A stretch of 16,756 nucleotides of DNA from an uncultured Lachnospiraceae bacterium. GTDB taxonomy: Bacteria; Bacillota; Clostridia; Lachnospirales; Lachnospiraceae. Location of the stretch: assembly GCA_910578845.1 (NCBI GenBank), contig CAJTSL010000043.1:16200-32955 (forward strand), read 5' to 3'. Every line of letters begins with the position of its first letter. Position 1 is the first letter of the stretch. The translations under genes were made by a program, and so were the position numbers. This document shows, in pieces, positions 1 through 6,728 of this stretch. Under the pieces are notes generated by a model. The model did no database searches and was not told the origin of the DNA. It was given only the letters and a program-made list of their open reading frames with translations.

Positions 1-423
1 CAAATCCCGCACAAAATCAAATGCCTCTTTATGCCCGACTGCCTCCATATGGTCTTTTAACGGTTTCCTGTCAATCGTCAGTCCACGCAAAACCATATCC
101 GTCTCACGCAGGGTCAGTGTATTTCCTTCAATTGCATTTGAATTATAGGTATACTCAATAATGAATTCTTCTGTCAGACGTCCCGCTTCCCCCTTCGTCA
201 GCGGGCGTCTGGTATCTAGTTCACTTTTCTTCCTGTCTATAGCTGCCAGTATGCTTTCTGCTGCCTTAAACCGTCCATCCGCCGGTTTTCTTGTATCTAC
301 CGGAATCATCCAACGGCGTCCTTCACGTATAACACCCAAAACCTTCCCTTCTGCGCACAATAAGCGTACACGTCTATCTGAAATTCCCCATTTCTCTGCG
401 GCTTGTTTTACCGTCATATACAT
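1..423 (-). CDS. Fic family protein with N-terminal helix-turn-helix, partial
   Basis: Partial gene of 141 codons that runs off the left edge. Translation of the reverse strand begins MYMTVKQAAEKWGISDRRVR, an excisionase/MerR-like helix-turn-helix in residues 1-45. Further on, around residues 94-100, is SNAIEGN, the (S/T)xxxE(G/N) element that in Fic proteins is an inhibitory helix blocking the active site. It is followed by the typical Fic N-terminal run LTLRETDMVL and a segment ending GHKEAFDF. The catalytic HPFxxGNGR motif would lie beyond position 1, so AMP-transferase activity cannot be judged here. Fic enzymes usually transfer AMP from ATP to hydroxyl side chains of target proteins; versions fused to a DNA-binding domain are common in Firmicutes and often of unknown target. 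The start at 423 is set by GAGGTG eight bases upstream. A strong promoter lies just before it, so it is probably transcribed alone. Confidence 0.85.
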   Translation of the reverse strand, partial: MYMTVKQAAEKWGISDRRVRLLCAEGKVLGVIREGRRWMIPVDTRKPADGRFKAAESILAAIDRKKSELDTRRPLTKGEAGRLTEEFIIEYTYNSNAIEGNTLTLRETDMVLRGLTIDRKPLKDHMEAVGHKEAFDFVRDL

Positions 424-449
424 AAAGAGCACACCTCGCTTTCCAAAAC

Positions 450-478
450 ATTATAATCTATTTTCGGAATAATATCAA
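450..478 (-). promoter_or_regulatory. Promoter of the Fic gene
   Basis: On the minus strand TTGATA (478-473) is followed by a 17-base spacer and a perfect TATAAT (455-450). Transcription would start near 443, giving a leader of about 20 bases. An 11-base sequence (TTATTCCGAAA on the minus strand) lies in the spacer at 462-472 and again upstream at 504-514, which could be operator sites. Confidence 0.7.
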
Positions 479-512
479 TTTTATAGGAATAGTAGTCTCT
501 GAATTTCGGAAT

Positions 513-550
513 AAAAAAGACTCGAAAGTACATTTCTGCTTTCGAATCTT
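513..550 (-). terminator. Rho-independent terminator after the hydrolase gene
   Basis: On the minus strand an 11 to 12-base stem (AAGATTCGAAAG pairing with CTTTCGAGTCTT, one G-T wobble) with a loop of about 10 bases is followed by a run of six T. It sits about 95 bases after the hydrolase stop codon and separates that transcript from the Fic promoter. Positions 551-641 contain nothing else I recognise. Confidence 0.75.
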
Positions 551-641
551 AATTTCTATATATTGATGATTGAAATTTCTATCGTTACAATTTACACCAC
601 GATGTCCGGTATATTCTTAGCTTCATTTTTTACGCCGTCAT

Positions 642-1520
642 TTACGCATCTTTTAAGAATTCCACAATAATCTCTTTTTCTTTCTGGGTCAGATAGCTCA
701 TATGCCCTCTGTTCTTTAACAGATATGTCATGCCGTTTACTATAATCTTATCCGCCCTTGGTATGACGCCTTTGGCTGGGAAAAGACAGTCTTTCTCGGC
801 TGCCATGATCAACGTAGGCGCCTTACATTTTCTGATCTGTCTTCTTGCGACATTGCTTGGCATGCCTGTTTTCACTTTTGTATGCGTAATGCTCAGTTTC
901 GCAGTCTCATATATATCATCCGTAATATTTTCTTCCGCCACTGCCATTGGCAACATACATTTCTTTAGCCACTTCTCTTGCCGTGTCCTCCAATACATTA
1001 GCATCGGCAGCATCATGCCGGCACCATACTGAATGGGCGGCGCATTTTTAATCCCGGACGGCACGTACAATACCGCCCCTTTTATTTTCTCAGGCACAAC
1101 GCACATCGCCTTAGCCAAAATCCCTGCTCCGAAAGAACCGCCAAAACAGCAGATGCTCTCATATCCGATGGCGGCAATGACTTCGCCCGCCCATTTCCCA
1201 TAATCGTAATTCCTCACAGACATGCTTGTCTCCGCACTTTTACCGGGATGGCCAATTGTATCGACTGCATAGATATGGAAGTCCTCCATGAAAAAATCGC
1301 TAAACAACAGATTATATGCCGTAGTAGCATTCCCTCCATGGAACATCAAAAGCGGCACGCCCGACAAATTCCCAGTTTCAATCAGATGGGTCTCCCCAAA
1401 AGATGTCGAAACATAAAGATCGCTCCATGGGCTCTCTAGGCGCTGCAACTGCTGATCATACAATGCCAGGATTTCTGCTTTGCCTTCCGGTGATTTATAG
1501 ATTGTCTTTTGTTTTGGCAT
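642..1520 (-). CDS. Alpha/beta-fold hydrolase
   Basis: Predicted cytoplasmic serine hydrolase of 292 residues. Landmarks of the alpha/beta hydrolase fold appear in order: the HGG oxyanion segment (residues 61-63), the nucleophile elbow GGSFGAG with Ser129, a candidate acid Asp244 in AAEKDCLFP, and His273 in NRGHMSY near the C-terminus. Length and order fit the family, whose members cleave esters, lactones, peptides or C-C bonds; the substrate cannot be told from sequence. The start at 1520 (MPKQKTIY) was chosen over an ATG 18 bases upstream because GGAGGAAA lies eight bases before it. The gene starts inside the 3' end of the upstream ANT(6)-like gene (26-base overlap), so the two are very likely cotranscribed and translationally coupled. 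No signal peptide is visible. Confidence 0.88.
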   Translation of the reverse strand: MPKQKTIYKSPEGKAEILALYDQQLQRLESPWSDLYVSTSFGETHLIETGNLSGVPLLMFHGGNATTAYNLLFSDFFMEDFHIYAVDTIGHPGKSAETSMSVRNYDYGKWAGEVIAAIGYESICCFGGSFGAGILAKAMCVVPEKIKGAVLYVPSGIKNAPPIQYGAGMMLPMLMYWRTRQEKWLKKCMLPMAVAEENITDDIYETAKLSITHTKVKTGMPSNVARRQIRKCKAPTLIMAAEKDCLFPAKGVIPRADKIIVNGMTYLLKNRGHMSYLTQKEKEIIVEFLKDA

Positions 1521-2391
1521 AATTGATTTCCTCCGCACCTTTTGGCAGATGCCTCACGCATGTAAGATGTATTGTCGCCGCCTCGCTTTCCTCCCTATTA
1601 TAGCGATATCCTAGCTGCTCCGCCACATACTCTGCTGTTTCCCCAAACAGCTTGCACATGGCAAAAACCGCCTCCCATGCTTCCTGTATGTCCCCTCCGA
1701 AATAAGTATCCAAATACGCCTGGTATTCCTCTTTGGCAAGCCACTGGCCCAGATACTTGGCTGACTTCCCCACGCTTACCGCAAACCCATTCATAATGCC
1801 GGCTTTCCAAGAAAGCATTTTCTCTAGCTGCTTACGGACGACGAAATTCGCCATATCCTGCACATAGGGCATTTCTTCACGCCATAAACCTTTCGCCAAA
1901 TTGTTGCTGCACCACCAGAATTCATTGCTACAGGCCTTAAACTGTTCTTCCGACGGCTTCTTCACATAATAATCCTCATCCGTTGCTTCCGGTATCTCTG
2001 GCAGGATTTTCTCCTTGTCCAAGAAAATTCTGCACAATTTATCATCCCTGATATGCGCCTTTGCATGTTCGACAGATTCCACATGGAGATCAACCCTGTT
2101 GCCATCGTCAAACTGCATCAGCCATCCATATATATTGTCCTTGTCGCTCTCACAATCCGGGTTTTCATCCGGATATTGCATATAGAGGATATCGCCAAAT
2201 TTATGGATCCATTCCCCATCTTCTATAAACGGCTCTGTCTTAGTTACGACAAAGACGATATCGTAATCTTGGAATATATCTTTGGGCGCCTTCTCATTTG
2301 TCCTAGAGCCATTCATATAAACTGCCAGAATCCGCTCGTCCGCATTGGCGATATCCATGAATAAGCGATACATGACTGCTTCACTACGCAT
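1495..2391 (-). CDS. ANT(6)-family aminoglycoside 6-adenylyltransferase-like protein
   Basis: Predicted nucleotidyltransferase of 298 residues, close to the usual size of AadE/ANT(6) enzymes. Residues 25-46 carry the pol-beta-type signature MNGSRTN followed by FQDYDIVF, with Gly28-Ser29 and the metal-binding pair Asp42 and Asp44. The following GDILYMQYP and DGNRVDLHV stretches also match the family; Asp in RVDLH would be the third carboxylate. ANT(6) enzymes adenylylate position 6 of streptomycin. This copy sits among ordinary chromosomal genes with matching codon use and lacks mobile-element neighbours, so resistance is possible but not shown; many chromosomal homologues are untested. An ATG at 2466 is in frame, but the start at 2391 follows AAAGGAAA and matches where homology begins. 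It overlaps the hydrolase gene downstream. Confidence 0.85.
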   Translation of the reverse strand: MRSEAVMYRLFMDIANADERILAVYMNGSRTNEKAPKDIFQDYDIVFVVTKTEPFIEDGEWIHKFGDILYMQYPDENPDCESDKDNIYGWLMQFDDGNRVDLHVESVEHAKAHIRDDKLCRIFLDKEKILPEIPEATDEDYYVKKPSEEQFKACSNEFWWCSNNLAKGLWREEMPYVQDMANFVVRKQLEKMLSWKAGIMNGFAVSVGKSAKYLGQWLAKEEYQAYLDTYFGGDIQEAWEAVFAMCKLFGETAEYVAEQLGYRYNREESEAATIHLTCVRHLPKGAEEINYAKTKDNL

Positions 2392-2433
2392 AATCGTTAT
2401 TTCCTTTCTTTTCCACCCGCATCCTTTTAGCAT

Positions 2434-2442
2434 AGTATAACA
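2434..2442 (-). promoter_or_regulatory. Extended -10 promoter of the ANT(6)-like gene
   Basis: The minus strand reads TGTTATACT (2442-2434), an extended -10 element. No good -35 hexamer lies 16-18 bases upstream. A palindrome GAATATTC is at 2445-2452. Transcription would begin near 2427, giving a leader of about 36 bases, and would make this operon independent of the regulator gene upstream. Confidence 0.4.
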
Positions 2443-2486
2443 TAGAATATTCGAAACAGGGTACATTTTCTTTCACTTTACAATAC

Positions 2487-3383
2487 CTATTTTTCACACT
2501 GGCTCTTTCGGAACGCAGAAGGAGTCATATGCATATACTTCTGGAAGGTACGGTTATAATAACTTATGTTATTAAATCCTGATTTTATCGCGATCGCACT
2601 GATACTATCATCGGAATGCGTAAGAAAATCCACGCTCTGGTTAATCCGGTAATAATTCAGATAGGCAAATGGCGTCATATGCGTAATAGCTTTGAACAGG
2701 CGGCATAAATGCTCCCTGCTGATGCCAAATTCCTTCTCCAGCCCCGCAAGCGTAATATCATTATCATAATGTTGCCGCAGGTATTCCATCACCGACTTAA
2801 TCAGCACGACATGGTGGTCAGACATATTCTCGCCAGCGCCAGGCGCCGGCACAGCATGCTGCACAAGCAGATAAAAAGCTTCTAACAGACGGATTTTAAT
2901 AAACAGCTCATAGGCGTATTCTTTCGCATGGAAAATATCCCGTATCTGCTGCAATCCCTGTAATAGCTCTCCTTCCCACGTGCCTATAGGCTTAGGCTGG
3001 ATGACGCGGCAGGCGGCATTACCGGATAGAAAAGGCGTCAGATATTTCTTCCAGATGCCATCGTCGCCAATCCCTCTTATAAAATCCGGGTGGAACACGA
3101 TTGCAAAAAAATCAAGGCTTTTGCCAATCTTACAAGTCATCAGATGAAGGTGATTAGAAGGAATGATACAGATACTGTTTTCTTTCACCGGATACACTTC
3201 ATCATTCAGATGAATGAATGCCTCTCCTTTGGTAATCACCAACAATTCTATCTCTTCATGCCAGTGACAGCCAATGCGCTCTTCAAACGACGTATCCGAT
3301 ATCATATCATATAGCATAAAAGGGAAGAAGGAGTTCCCATGCGGCCTTGTCTCACGAAGAAGGGAATTGTTTTGTCTTTTCAT
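2487..3383 (-). CDS. AraC family transcriptional regulator with cupin sensor domain
   Basis: Predicted DNA-binding regulator of 298 residues. Residues 25-95 form an AraC-type cupin: the segments HWHEEIELLVI and SICIIPSNHLHL are typical of the jelly-roll arm that binds a small ligand, often a sugar. The last 100 residues are the double helix-turn-helix of the family, with LEKEFGISREHLCRLFK as the first motif and SISAIAIKSGFNNISYYNRT leading into the second, ending MTPSAFRK. It is divergent from the GH31 glycosidase gene, the standard layout for a regulator that activates its neighbour when the substrate sugar is present. The start at 3383 is the only ATG with a plausible upstream site (GTGGAA). 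Its leader carries a tandem repeat and a mini-ORF overlapping the start (see those entries). Confidence 0.92.
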   Translation of the reverse strand: MKRQNNSLLRETRPHGNSFFPFMLYDMISDTSFEERIGCHWHEEIELLVITKGEAFIHLNDEVYPVKENSICIIPSNHLHLMTCKIGKSLDFFAIVFHPDFIRGIGDDGIWKKYLTPFLSGNAACRVIQPKPIGTWEGELLQGLQQIRDIFHAKEYAYELFIKIRLLEAFYLLVQHAVPAPGAGENMSDHHVVLIKSVMEYLRQHYDNDITLAGLEKEFGISREHLCRLFKAITHMTPFAYLNYYRINQSVDFLTHSDDSISAIAIKSGFNNISYYNRTFQKYMHMTPSAFRKSQCEK

Positions 3384-3427
3384 TTCTGTTCCACTTTCTT
3401 TCTAAATTCATTTCTTTCTAAATTCAT
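3380..3427 (-). CDS. Mini-ORF in the araC-type leader, overlapping the regulator start
   Basis: A 15-codon reading frame (MNLERNEFRKKVEQK) begins in the tandem repeat and ends with TGA inside ATGA at the regulator start codon, the classic arrangement for translational coupling. The site before it (AGAAAG) is weak. It is created by the 16-base repeat, whose length is not a multiple of three, so gain or loss of one unit would break the overlap. Whether it is translated is unknown. Confidence 0.25.
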   Translation of the reverse strand: MNLERNEFRKKVEQK

Positions 3428-3438
3428 TTCTTTCTAAT
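3395..3438. repeat. 16-bp tandem repeat in the regulator leader
   Basis: The unit TTTCTTTCTAAATTCA occurs at 3395-3410 and 3411-3426, and a partial third copy runs 3427-3436. The array is bracketed by an 18-base direct repeat, TTTCTGTTCCACTTTCTT, at 3383-3400 and 3449-3466. The inner copy holds the ribosome binding region of the AraC-type gene, so the outer copy is a duplicate of that region. This suggests tandem duplication by replication slippage. Confidence 0.85.
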
Positions 3439-3463
3439 TTTTATTTTCTTTCTGTTCCACTTT

Positions 3464-3493
3464 CTTATAGAATGCCCATTTTTCTTGCTGCAA
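3464..3493 (-). promoter_or_regulatory. Candidate promoter of the AraC-type regulator
   Basis: On the minus strand TTGCAG (3493-3488), an 18-base spacer and TATAAG (3469-3464) form a moderate promoter. It would place the tandem repeat and the mini-ORF inside the untranslated leader. Confidence 0.35.
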
Positions 3494-3566
3494 TCAATAT
3501 TGTACAAGTATATGCAAATATAGTTAAAGGATAACATTTTTCCAATCAATATAATATCAATATATA
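3492..3566 (+). promoter_or_regulatory. GH31 promoter region with repeated AATCAATAT sites
   Basis: Between the divergent genes the sequence AATCAATAT occurs at 3492-3500 and 3544-3552, with a third related copy (ATCAATATA) at 3556-3564. A perfect TATAAT lies at 3550-3555 without a recognisable -35, as expected for a promoter that needs an activator. An alternative pairing is TTTCCA (3539-3544) with TATATA (3561-3566), spacer 16. The repeats are candidate binding sites for the adjacent AraC-type protein. Confidence 0.4.
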
Positions 3567-3616
3567 GGAAGTTATTTCAAATAGCAAGCGAAACTGTAAA
3601 ATGGAGGAAAAAAGAC

Positions 3617-5614
3617 ATGAGATTCTGGGAAGAAAAGCAATCTCTGATGTGGAAGCATCAGTATGAGACCGTAATGATCACTCCCTGGGGGGAAAACTCA
3701 CTGCGCATCCGCGCAACAAAATATCCGAAATTCACGGAAAATGACTGGGCATTGGACGAACCCGTCATGGATACGGGCAAAAATGCCTCTATTACAATAG
3801 ATGGGAAAAACAGCGCTTCCATCACCAATGGGCGCTTAAGCATTAAAGTAGACTTCTCCGGCATCATGACATTCTACCGCGATGGGAAAAAGATCTTAAA
3901 GGAATATCATAGAGACTACGACCAGCCTTCGTGCCGTGAAAGCAGATGCCTGAAAATACGGGGCAGGGAATATAAAGCAATTGTTGGCGGCGATTATGCC
4001 CTGAAAGTACGCTTTGAAAGCAACGACGGAGAGAAGATCTATGGCATGGGACAATACCAGCAGTCCTATCTGGATTTGAAAGGCTGTACATTAGAACTTG
4101 CGCAAAGGAATTCCCAAGTCACCATTCCATTTGCCGTATCCAGCATGGGCTACGGCTTCTTGTGGAACCACCCTGGTGTTGGCAACGTCGTATTCGGCAA
4201 GAATTTCACCGAGTGGGAAGCCAGAGCTACCAAGCAGATGGATTATTGGGTGACTGTAGGCGAGAATCCGTCAGAGATCATAGAAAACTATACTGCGGTA
4301 ACAGGCAAGGCGCCTATGCTGCCGGAAGGCCTCCTCGGCCTTTGGCAATGTAAGCTCCGCTACCGGACACAGGAAGAAGTCCTTGGCGTAGCAAGAAAAT
4401 ATAAAGAGCTAGGCATCCCGCTTGACGTGATCGTCATAGACTTTTTCCACTGGACAAGGCAAGGCGACTGGAAATTCGACAAAGAATACTGGCCGGATCC
4501 CAAGGCAATGTGCGACGAACTGCACGAGATGGGAACAAAAGTCGTAGTTTCCGTATGGCCTTCCGTCGATAAGAAAAGTGAGAACTTCGCCGAAATGGCT
4601 GAACGCGGCCTTCTGATCCAGACAGAGCGCGGCACGAACCAGACTTACGATTTCCAAGGAGACTGCCTGGAAATTGACGTTACCAATCCGGAAGCACAAG
4701 CTTTCCTGTGGGAAAAGTGTAAGAAGAACTATTATGATTATGGCATTGACATGTTCTGGTTGGATAACGCTGAGCCTGATTACAATGTCTATGATTTCGA
4801 TAACTACCGTTATATGCTGGGGACAGCACTGGAAGTCAGCAATATTTATCCGAAACTTTATACAAAGACCTTTTATGACGGGTTAAAAGCAGAAGGCGCA
4901 GAAGGCAAGATCCTTCATCTTGTCCGTTCCGGCTGGGCGGGAAGCCAGAAATATGCTACGCTTCTCTGGTCCGGCGACGTGCCAAGCACCTTCGAATCCT
5001 TACAGGATCAAATCAACGCCGGCCTTAATGCCGGTCTCGCTGGCATCCCTTGGTGGACGACCGATATCGGCGGTTTCATGACAGACGATGTTGCGGACGC
5101 TGATTTCAAGGAGCTTCTGCTGCGCTGGTTCGAATTCGCTGTCTTTAGCCCGATCCTGCGGATGCATGGCGACCGCGGCCCACACAACATCCCTCCGCTT
5201 TCCGAGAAAGAATGGGGCGGCGGCAGCCTCTATACCGGGCAGTCTAACGAACTATGGAGTTATGGGGAAGACGCTTTTGCCATTATGAAGCAACAGTTAG
5301 AGCTTCGCCTCTCCATAAAGCCATATGTCAAAAGCCTCATGCAGGAAGCATCTAAGACTGGCGCACCGCTTCTTAGGACAATGTTCTTCGAATTCCCGGA
5401 GGATAAGCAATGTTGGGAAATAGAAGACCAATATATGTTCGGCAGCCGCTATCTGGTAGCGCCCGTCTTACATTTAGGCGAAAGAGAACGCTCTGTATAT
5501 CTGCCTGCCGGGAGTTGGAAGAGGCTTGCTGATGGCAAAGTTTTCGAAGGCGCACAGGTCATTACAAGCGAAGCGCCATTAGAATGGATTCCGGTATTTG
5601 AAAGATTATCATAA
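3617..5614 (+). CDS. Glycoside hydrolase family 31 (alpha-glucosidase/alpha-xylosidase type)
   Basis: Predicted retaining alpha-glycosidase of 665 residues. An N-terminal beta-sandwich (about 1-230, containing GDYALKVRFES and GMGQYQQ) precedes a TIM barrel. The nucleophile is Asp383 in WLDNAEPD and the acid/base is Asp454 in LLWSGDV, preceded by the conserved RSGWAGSQ. The barrel opens with GLLGLWQCKLRYRTQEEV and ends with MHGDRGP; C-terminal beta domains contain FGSRYLVAPVL. GH31 enzymes remove terminal alpha-linked glucose or xylose; which one cannot be decided from these motifs. There is no signal peptide, so it should act on sugars already imported, although no transporter is in this window. 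GGAGG lies nine bases before the ATG. The divergent AraC-type gene is the likely activator. Confidence 0.95.
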   Translation: MRFWEEKQSLMWKHQYETVMITPWGENSLRIRATKYPKFTENDWALDEPVMDTGKNASITIDGKNSASITNGRLSIKVDFSGIMTFYRDGKKILKEYHRDYDQPSCRESRCLKIRGREYKAIVGGDYALKVRFESNDGEKIYGMGQYQQSYLDLKGCTLELAQRNSQVTIPFAVSSMGYGFLWNHPGVGNVVFGKNFTEWEARATKQMDYWVTVGENPSEIIENYTAVTGKAPMLPEGLLGLWQCKLRYRTQEEVLGVARKYKELGIPLDVIVIDFFHWTRQGDWKFDKEYWPDPKAMCDELHEMGTKVVVSVWPSVDKKSENFAEMAERGLLIQTERGTNQTYDFQGDCLEIDVTNPEAQAFLWEKCKKNYYDYGIDMFWLDNAEPDYNVYDFDNYRYMLGTALEVSNIYPKLYTKTFYDGLKAEGAEGKILHLVRSGWAGSQKYATLLWSGDVPSTFESLQDQINAGLNAGLAGIPWWTTDIGGFMTDDVADADFKELLLRWFEFAVFSPILRMHGDRGPHNIPPLSEKEWGGGSLYTGQSNELWSYGEDAFAIMKQQLELRLSIKPYVKSLMQEASKTGAPLLRTMFFEFPEDKQCWEIEDQYMFGSRYLVAPVLHLGERERSVYLPAGSWKRLADGKVFEGAQVITSEAPLEWIPVFERLS

Positions 5615-5634
5615 GAATACCAAGGCTTATACCA

Positions 5635-6612
5635 TCACTTCTCCTGCCAGTATCTTTGGATTTGCTCTGCTGTCAGGGATTTTACGAATTCTTTCTTTAA
5701 CAGGAGAAAGTACTGCAAATCCATGAGAATAGAATATAATAACGCTCGTTCTTCAAATTCCTCTCTTGCCTGTGGCAGAGAGGAATTTTTCATCTCGTAA
5801 AGCAACGCCGAAAGCATCTCTAACAGCTTTTTCGCATTATTAGATTCGCCAAAAGTGCTGCCAATTTCATGGATAAACGCCGCAACTTGCTTTGTCTGCG
5901 GGAACACTGTCCGGATATTGATAATCTTCTTATAGATCTCCCTTAAGATAACGCACTGTTGTTCCCTCATATTCATATACTCGATAAAGTATTGGGACTC
6001 TTGCAAAAACGTATTGTTCCTATACGCATACGCCTGTTCCTGTCCTTTCGCAATATCAGCCGCAAGCTGGCCAAAACAGGAATCTGTATAATCCGATTTG
6101 TCTTCTCGACAGATATAATCCGCCATGCGCAACAACACATTTCGCAAATCGGCTTCGAGTATCTTCTGCATCGCGCGGATTTCTTTGCCCTTACCAGGCA
6201 TATATAGATTAAAGAGCGTCCCTATCCCTGCGCCGATTAGTAGAAGCATCGCTTCGTTCCCGACTTGGGCAAGCGACATGCCTCCCCCTTGCAAATAATG
6301 CGTAACAAGGACCGCATTAGTAGATACCGCATTGCCAAGCCTAAGCGGCTTACAACAGGCTATGAAGAGAAAGAGGAAAACCCCATAAGATAACACCCGA
6401 TATCCACCGACATAAAATACCATATAGGAAAGAATCGCTGCCAGTAGAAAAGCCATAATCCGCTTTATGGAAATGACAATAGTCTCCTTCGTCGTATCCT
6501 GTATCGTCAAAAGCGTGATAATGCCTGCCGAGGCACTGTAATCCAACCCTAACGCGTCGGCAAGCAAGATAGAAATGACGCTTCCTGTGGCAATCTTGAT
6601 CATTTTCAACAT
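5635..6612 (-). CDS. Aromatic acid exporter family (FUSC/ArAE-like) membrane protein
   Basis: Predicted inner-membrane protein of 325 residues with the layout of the ArAE_1/DUF939 family. The first 140 residues hold about four to five hydrophobic segments, including SVISILLADALGL, IMAFLLAAILSYMVFYVGG, VLSYGVFLFLFIACC and AMLLLIGAGIGTLFNLYMP. The conserved ASAGIITLLTIQDTTKET run after the first helix is typical. The remaining 180 residues are charged and helical, the cytoplasmic domain. Family members include the AaeB-type efflux proteins and Bacillus YqjA; the transported compound is unknown here. An ATG at 6660 is in frame but lacks a good ribosome binding site; the start at 6612 (MLKMIKIATG) follows AAAGGCGA. 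It lies 116 bases after the start-distal end of the HelD gene, so cotranscription is possible. It converges on the GH31 gene with a 20-base gap and no obvious terminator. Confidence 0.85.
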   Translation of the reverse strand: MLKMIKIATGSVISILLADALGLDYSASAGIITLLTIQDTTKETIVISIKRIMAFLLAAILSYMVFYVGGYRVLSYGVFLFLFIACCKPLRLGNAVSTNAVLVTHYLQGGGMSLAQVGNEAMLLLIGAGIGTLFNLYMPGKGKEIRAMQKILEADLRNVLLRMADYICREDKSDYTDSCFGQLAADIAKGQEQAYAYRNNTFLQESQYFIEYMNMREQQCVILREIYKKIINIRTVFPQTKQVAAFIHEIGSTFGESNNAKKLLEMLSALLYEMKNSSLPQAREEFEERALLYSILMDLQYFLLLKKEFVKSLTAEQIQRYWQEK

Positions 6613-6728
6613 GTTATCGCCTTTCTGCCTCATCCTCTGTCCCAGTAGGCATCCCACCATTTAACCCCTCAAGCAACAAACAAGCACTTCAAGTAGCTGC
6701 TTACAGACACTAGCGACTGCCGCGAAGA

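Noticed and set aside
161..472. Plus-strand frame of 103 codons at the left end
   Set aside because: It is the reverse of the Fic gene, whose HTH and SNAIEGN motif, promoter and ribosome binding site are clear on the minus strand.
3395..3466. CRISPR-like array
   Set aside because: Repeats are directly adjacent without spacers and there are no cas genes; it is a simple tandem duplication.
5591..5622. Bidirectional terminator between GH31 and the membrane protein gene
   Set aside because: GGTATT/AATACC arms are short, partly inside the GH31 coding end, and no T run follows.
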